From Gammaproteobacteria bacterium (lineage in GTDB: Bacteria; Pseudomonadota; Gammaproteobacteria; Tenderiales; Tenderiaceae): 7,779 nucleotides of DNA. Positions 7,690 to 7,779 of this stretch are shown here, in pieces. Location: positions 1-7,779 of the forward strand of contig JALTMR010000066.1 of assembly GCA_027001525.1 (NCBI GenBank), read 5' to 3'. The translations under genes and the position numbers were made by a program. The notes under the pieces are model-generated. The model did no database searches and was not told where the DNA came from. It was given only the letters and a program-made list of their open reading frames with translations. The first letter of the stretch is position 1; each line of letters begins with the position of its first letter.

Positions 7690-7779
7690 ATGAAGCAGAT
7701 AACCATGAGACATTCCGTTCGCTCCCTGTTCAGCGCCATTCTCCTTAGCGTACTCACACTCCCGACCATCAGCCACGCC
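7690..7779 (+). CDS. Start of an exported protein gene (3' end outside window)
   Basis: Thirty codons are visible from ATG 7690, or 25 from the in-frame ATG at 7705. Both give a typical Sec signal peptide: a basic N-terminus (RHSVR), a hydrophobic core (LFSAILLSVLTL), then a turn and the small-residue ending ISHA, where the window stops. The mature protein is not visible, so no function can be given. Neither start has a strong ribosome site; a weak GAAG lies 9 bases before 7705. An in-frame TAA at 7624 limits any longer start. Its direction and position downstream of norD make a link to denitrification possible but unproven. Confidence 0.55.
   Translation, partial: MKQITMRHSVRSLFSAILLSVLTLPTISHA

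Overview
The window (7,779 bp, GC-rich) looks like chromosomal DNA from a denitrifying gammaproteobacterium. The evidence is a PepN-type aminopeptidase C-terminus, a DNR-type Crp/Fnr regulator and a complete norCB-norQ-norD nitric oxide reductase locus. The genus cannot be fixed from the sequence. A sulfur-oxidising or marine lineage is possible but is only a guess.

Layout. (1) 1-1163, plus strand: the 3' end of pepN, overlapping by one base (TAATG) a DUF2797-type cysteine-rich protein. (2) 1173-1862, minus strand: a dnr-like regulator, convergent with the DUF2797 gene. (3) 1863-1990: a divergent regulatory region with one FNR/DNR-type box (TTGATCTAGGTCAA, 1912-1925). The box sits where it could serve a class II promoter for norC and possibly one for dnr as well. 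A separate 9-bp inverted repeat spans the predicted norC promoter. (4) 1991-3820: norC and norB, the two structural subunits of cytochrome c-dependent NO reductase, with all expected haem and FeB ligands. (5) 3786-3905: a run of inverted repeats ending in a strong intrinsic terminator (3855-3885). (6) 3917-7560: norQ (MoxR-type AAA+ ATPase), a membrane polyferredoxin of the CcoG/NapH/NosR type, and norD (von Willebrand A protein). (7) 7561-7779: a short intergenic stretch, then the start of a gene for an exported protein that runs off the window.

How the genes work together. A haem-sensing or NO-responsive DNR would activate norCB through the box. NorC passes electrons from periplasmic donors to NorB, which reduces 2 NO to N2O. 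NorQ and NorD form the AAA+/VWA chaperone pair known to be needed to make NorB active by incorporating its non-haem iron. The unusual element is the membrane 4Fe-4S protein lying between norQ and norD. By analogy with CcoG, a metal reductase for cbb3 oxidase, it may provide reducing power or ferrous iron for NorB maturation. That role is an inference. The terminator between norB and norQ suggests that the structural subunits are expressed above the maturation genes.
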